From the NCBI GenBank assembly GCA_905147135.1, contig LR990054.1, positions 15,289,001 through 15,353,000 on the forward strand: DNA of 64,000 nucleotides, read 5' to 3'. Of the stretch, positions 60,637 to 64,000 are shown one piece after another (the stretch's first letter is position 1; every line of letters starts with the position of its first letter). Position numbers and translations under genes: made by a program. Below the pieces are notes generated by a model. The model was given only the letters and a program-made list of their open reading frames with translations. It searched no databases and had not been told where the DNA came from. The stretch comes from Blastobasis lacticolella. Lineage: Eukaryota; Arthropoda; Insecta; Lepidoptera; Blastobasidae.

Positions 60637-60850
60637 TAGGCTTATAACGTAACTCTGTTGCTAACAATGATTTTATTTCAATGATTGAAATTGTTACTTT
60701 TGCGATTACGTATCATTGATTTAATAGTTCCAGTTTATTGCAATGGAACTTTGTTAGCAAACTGAACCCATGAACTCACATACTCAAAAGTAACAATTGC
60801 AATCATTGAAATCGGAGAATTGTTAGTAACAGAGTTACGTAACTAGCCTA
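60637..60850. mobile_element. MITE-5, TIR element (210 bp, TA duplication)
   Basis: GGCTTATAACGTAACTCTGT on the left and the complement of GGCTAGTTACGTAACTCTGT on the right, each arm about 60 bp. TA at 60637-60638 and 60849-60850. Single copy in the window. Confidence 0.75.
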
Positions 60851-61430
60851 CAAGACAGGGTCACCACTCAAACATTATTACCAGATTAGTGTAGACCAAA
60901 TTGTGCGTACCAAATCATCTGGCCCGCCTACAACGTCACATTGACGTCTGCAGATCAATTAAAACGATACAATTCCACAAACTTATCTGTCCCGGTGGAG
61001 AAAACTGGAACTAATTCGCTATTTGGACATGTCATTTTGTCGTCAACAACAGCGACGCCGTCACCGGGTCAGATAAGACTGTGGCTGTCCTCACGAGAGC
61101 TCGGAGACATGTGGCAAAAATGAATAGGCGACCTAATTAATAAGTGGCGGGCGTGAGTGGCGATGTCTAGCCACAACAGCGTCTTTACGTGTAGTATTAG
61201 CTCGCAGTTTTTACTGCACAGTTGTAGTTTTCTTTCTGATGCATGTCTGTCACATACGTTACATTTATCTGATACATATACCTATGACAGATATGCGTCA
61301 AAAAAATCTGTGAAAGGGTGTATCGTGCTGATGCTTTTCTTAATTTAACTCGCATATGCTTTACTAGTTAAGTACCTAATTTACCTAAATTGAAATAGTG
61401 ACGTTGCCAAACACTCTTCTTTTTCTTATT
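60851..61430. other. unassigned sequence
   Basis: A 60-aa plus frame (60941-61123) and another of 63 aa (61157-61348) have no recognisable domain. No shared repeat was seen. Confidence 0.35.
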
Positions 61431-61480
61431 ATTTATTTATTTATTTTTCAGTTTATTGTACACATTAAACTTTGAGGAAA
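61431..61480 (-). repeat. CR1-like LINE extreme 3' end
   Basis: TATTTATTTATTTATTTTTC and AGTTTATTGTACACATTAA match 1.71-1.75 kb. Confidence 0.55.
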
Positions 61481-61794
61481 AATACAGAGTTTCTTCTTTT
61501 TCTTCCTTCAATTTTCTAGGAAAGCTCCGCTTCGCAGATCGCTACCGAATACCCAACCACTTTGTAATTCGCGATCAACCGACCGAGGTCATAATCGACA
61601 ACTGACTAGTTCAGATAGACATATCTAAGACGCACCTAAAAAATTATAATTTTTCTTCTATGTTTTACTTGCTACCCAAAGCATGAAGATGGCATTTTGA
61701 ACGTTTGAATCTTTTTATATTTCCTATCGTAATTCCATTGCCGTTTCACATCTTATCGTGTGGGAGATTATGGGATCAAGTACCCATGTATAAA
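61481..61794. other. unassigned sequence
   Basis: Nothing recognised. Confidence 0.4.
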
Positions 61795-61998
61795 TATTTA
61801 TAAATAAAGAATCGTGGACAAATTCACACAGCACCATCTAGCCTCAAATGTGCTAGATAACCGAAATACTACTTATATACTTTTAAAAACATACTCAGAA
61901 ATTAAAATTCACCATTTTAATTTCGGCCCGACCGGAAATCGAACCCGGGACCGCTTACGCGGCAGACCAGCTATCGACCACTTAACCACGGAAGTCGT
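61795..61998 (-). mobile_element. SINE-A copy, with an internal deletion
   Basis: GTGGACAAATTCACACAGC, CATCTAGCCTCAAATGTGC, GAAATTAAAATTCACCATTT, GGAAATCGAACCCGGGACC and ACCACTTAACCACGGAAGTC. The CCATAACACAAGCTTTGC-type part is missing. Confidence 0.75.
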
Positions 61999-62465
61999 CA
62001 ATCCCCGCTATCCCCGATATCCCGCTGTAAGGTGCCTAAGGTGGATGCAGAGGGAGTGCCAGCTCATTGGTATTCGTCTTCGGTCGTCTCTTGGGTGTCT
62101 AGAATCTAGTTTCGATTTTACTTAGATTGGGTTTATTCCACTCCACAATACAGTAACGTCGGACCTGAGCGTCGCTAACAGGACAATGATGATATTAGAC
62201 AAGCCTAGTCGATGTTTTGTCACCAGCAGACAAAACAAGTATTGTGTACCCGCTTGTTTCTTCTACAATCTACGTTATACTGGTTTGTGGAAAGTTTTAT
62301 TTCTGTAAAGTATACTTATCGTAAAATGCATATTAGCCGAGACGTGCCAGGTTTACCACACAATCGCCTCGTCAATTTTAATGAGAAAGTTTTAAAAGTC
62401 TCATGACGTCTCAGACTGAAAAATATCATCAAAACCACGGAGAAATATACGGACGGAATCATGAT
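61999..62465. other. unassigned sequence
   Basis: Nothing recognised. Confidence 0.4.
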
Positions 62466-62665
62466 CATCTTGCGGTGAGGGAAAACATCGTGATGAAACC
62501 TGCATATTCAGGCGACTGAATGTGTAACCATGATCCAATCTGGTCAGGTTTCCCGATAGCGGGGTCACGGAGGTCGCTGTAATTACCTGATCTGCCAAAT
62601 TGCCGGATGCCGGGCCCTCGTGCGCGAGAGCACAACCGGGACATTAACGATAAGATGATTATTAC
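62466..62665 (+). mobile_element. SINE-B copy, headless
   Basis: CGGTGAGGGAAAACATCGTG, GGCGACTGAATGTGTAACC, ATTACCTGATCTGCCAAAT and CGCGAGAGCACAACCGGGAC. The GATGGCAGTCGCTCCA part is deleted. Confidence 0.75.
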
Positions 62666-62739
62666 TTATAAGTAGAAATGTAGTACCAGGTTTATTATCT
62701 ACATAATCTCCTTGTTAATTTTAAAGAGAAAGTTTGTCT

Positions 62740-62940
62740 ACATCATCATATCAGCCGAAAGACGCCCACAGCTGGGCGGCCTCCCCCACAGATCTCCACA
62801 AAAACCGGTCCTGTGCCTTCCGCATCCAGCTGGTACCTGCGATCTTTACCAAGTCGTCGGTCCACCTTGTGGCCTACCTACGCTGCGTCTTCCGGTACGT
62901 GGTCGCCACTCGAGAACTTTACTGCCCTATCGGTTAACTA
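62740..62940 (-). pseudogene. RTE-like LINE coding scrap (DDLVK region)
   Basis: On minus one reads a DLVKIAG-type stretch followed by MRKAQDRF and GEAAQLWAS, with GATCTTTACCAAGTCGTCGG on plus. This is the common RTE-like ORF 3' segment in Lepidoptera. It parallels 46.6-46.78 kb. Confidence 0.55.
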
Positions 62941-63699
62941 CTTAGGTACTTGGAATCATCCGGAATCTGGTATTGAAAGCAATCCATTAATCTGTGTTTC
63001 AGCCGAACTGAGAGCCTAATTTATTGATTACCGCATCGTTTTATTATTTACACTACCTTCATTACTAATTGAGGTTTAGAACAGAGCTATTGTTAATGGT
63101 TTTCTGGGAAGAGATCAATTAATAAAGCTCTTAAACTGAGAGAAACTAAGCCGATTGAGTTCAGTTCGTGGTCGTGTGGCGGCTATTGTTTTAATCCGGT
63201 AACTCAGAGAGTTATAATCTATTAACTATTATTTTTTGCCTGTTATATCAGTTTATTACAATACTTTTATAGTTATTAATCAAGGTCAAAGCGATCGCCT
63301 TCAGAACAGAGACATTTTAGAGGTACTCTATCTGTAGATATACATTTATCTCTTTAATTTCAAATAGTGTCACAATTTTAATACGGGAGAGAATGAGATG
63401 TGTTGAAACATTTTGTTGGCGGTATGGCATTCTGTGACGGTAGAGGTATGCGTATAAAGGTAATTCCTGACCTGACCCGAAACAATAAGCAATTAAGATT
63501 GAAAGACATACTTACCTAAAAAAAAGTCTGACCGCAATCGAACCCAAACCCACTAATATCGTGTAATAATGCCAACGTAAGTAGGCAAATTGTTTTCTTC
63601 CAACGCAAACGCCTAAGCGGCCATTACAAAGGCGCTGCCCCGAGATCAACCCCTACCACGAGATCACATTCAGCTTCGGCTTTCGAGAGAGAAATCCTT
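62941..63699. other. unassigned sequence
   Basis: Nothing recognised. Confidence 0.4.
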
Positions 63700-63880
63700 T
63701 CCCGCGGCAAAGTTTATTGTTTTCATATATCCGAACTGCGCGAGGGTGTTTTAATATATTGGAATCGGTCAAGTAGTTAGAAATAGCAATGGAAAAAATA
63801 AATTCATACAGACACGATATAAAAATAACATTAACACCCCAAGTTATCCAGTTAGAGTTTATCCATTACATACAAACAAA
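63700..63880. repeat. possible Rep-7 remnant
   Basis: ATCCGAACTGCGCGAGGG and GTTATCCAGTTAGAG...CATACAAACAAAACGAC loosely match Rep-7 ends. Confidence 0.3.
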
Positions 63881-63949
63881 ACGACAAACAATCAAATCTT
63901 TTCTCTTTAAGTAATAACTAAAACAAAAACTGACATGAAAAAAAATTAA

Positions 63950-64000
63950 ATATTGGTAACCACTTTCCATCAGGTGGTCCGCTTGCTTATTTGTCAACAT
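63950..64000 (+). repeat. Rep-10 LINE 3' UTR, cut by the window end
   Basis: ACCACTTTCCATCAGGTGGT then CCGCTTGCTTATTTGTCAAC match the 3' UTR at 24.16-24.20 kb in plus orientation. Confidence 0.5.

Overview
The window looks like a piece of a lepidopteran (moth or butterfly) nuclear genome. The evidence is AT-rich DNA, tRNA-derived SINEs of types common in Lepidoptera, several non-LTR retrotransposon families with EN/RT/RNase H proteins, many small TIR elements, and no bacterial gene organisation. Species cannot be named from the sequence. I found no host protein-coding gene, no intact tRNA or rRNA gene and no CRISPR array. Every long reading frame belongs to a retrotransposon.

Three larger elements dominate. 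(1) A CR1-like LINE on the minus strand, about 1.7-6.0 kb, has an intact 984-aa EN-RT ORF2 and an ORF1 whose 5' part is cut by a small TIR element. (2) A 5'-truncated Jockey-type LINE on the minus strand, 14.2-16.6 kb, has a 12-bp target duplication and one in-frame TAG in its RT. (3) A LOA/R1/I-group LINE on the minus strand, 37.8-43.0 kb, has two overlapping intact ORFs (494 and 1217 aa; EN, RT, RNase H) and a 14-bp target duplication. It sits inside an older hAT-like element with an 8-bp target duplication (36.8-43.0 kb).

The rest is a patchwork of short repeats. Names used here are local labels. SINE-A and SINE-B have tRNA-like heads; SINE-C is a non-tRNA poly-A element. MITE-1 has TA duplications and a TIR starting GAGCTCGTCTAG; MITE-2 has AT duplications; MITE-3 starts CAGTCAGCTGCAGAG; MITE-4, MITE-5 and MITE-6 are other small TIR elements. 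hAT-1 and hAT-2 have 8-bp duplications. Rep-1 to Rep-10 are dispersed repeats, several of them 3' ends of LINEs. C-terminal scraps of CR1-like, RTE-like and RNase H-bearing LINEs are scattered on both strands.

Insertions are repeatedly nested: MITE-2 in MITE-1 (12 kb), MITE-2 in SINE-A (31 kb), MITE-1 in a SINE-B head (53 kb), MITE-1 in a foldback repeat (56 kb), MITE-4 in Rep-1 (11.5 kb), an 8-bp-TSD element in a LINE tail (23 kb), hAT-1 in Rep-1 (34.5 kb), and the LOA-like LINE in a hAT (37-43 kb). Uninterrupted paralogues elsewhere in the window show the empty site in several cases, which fixes insertion ends and order. The window is best read as a gene-free repeat-rich tract (intergenic, heterochromatic or sex-linked); a piRNA-cluster role is possible but untested.
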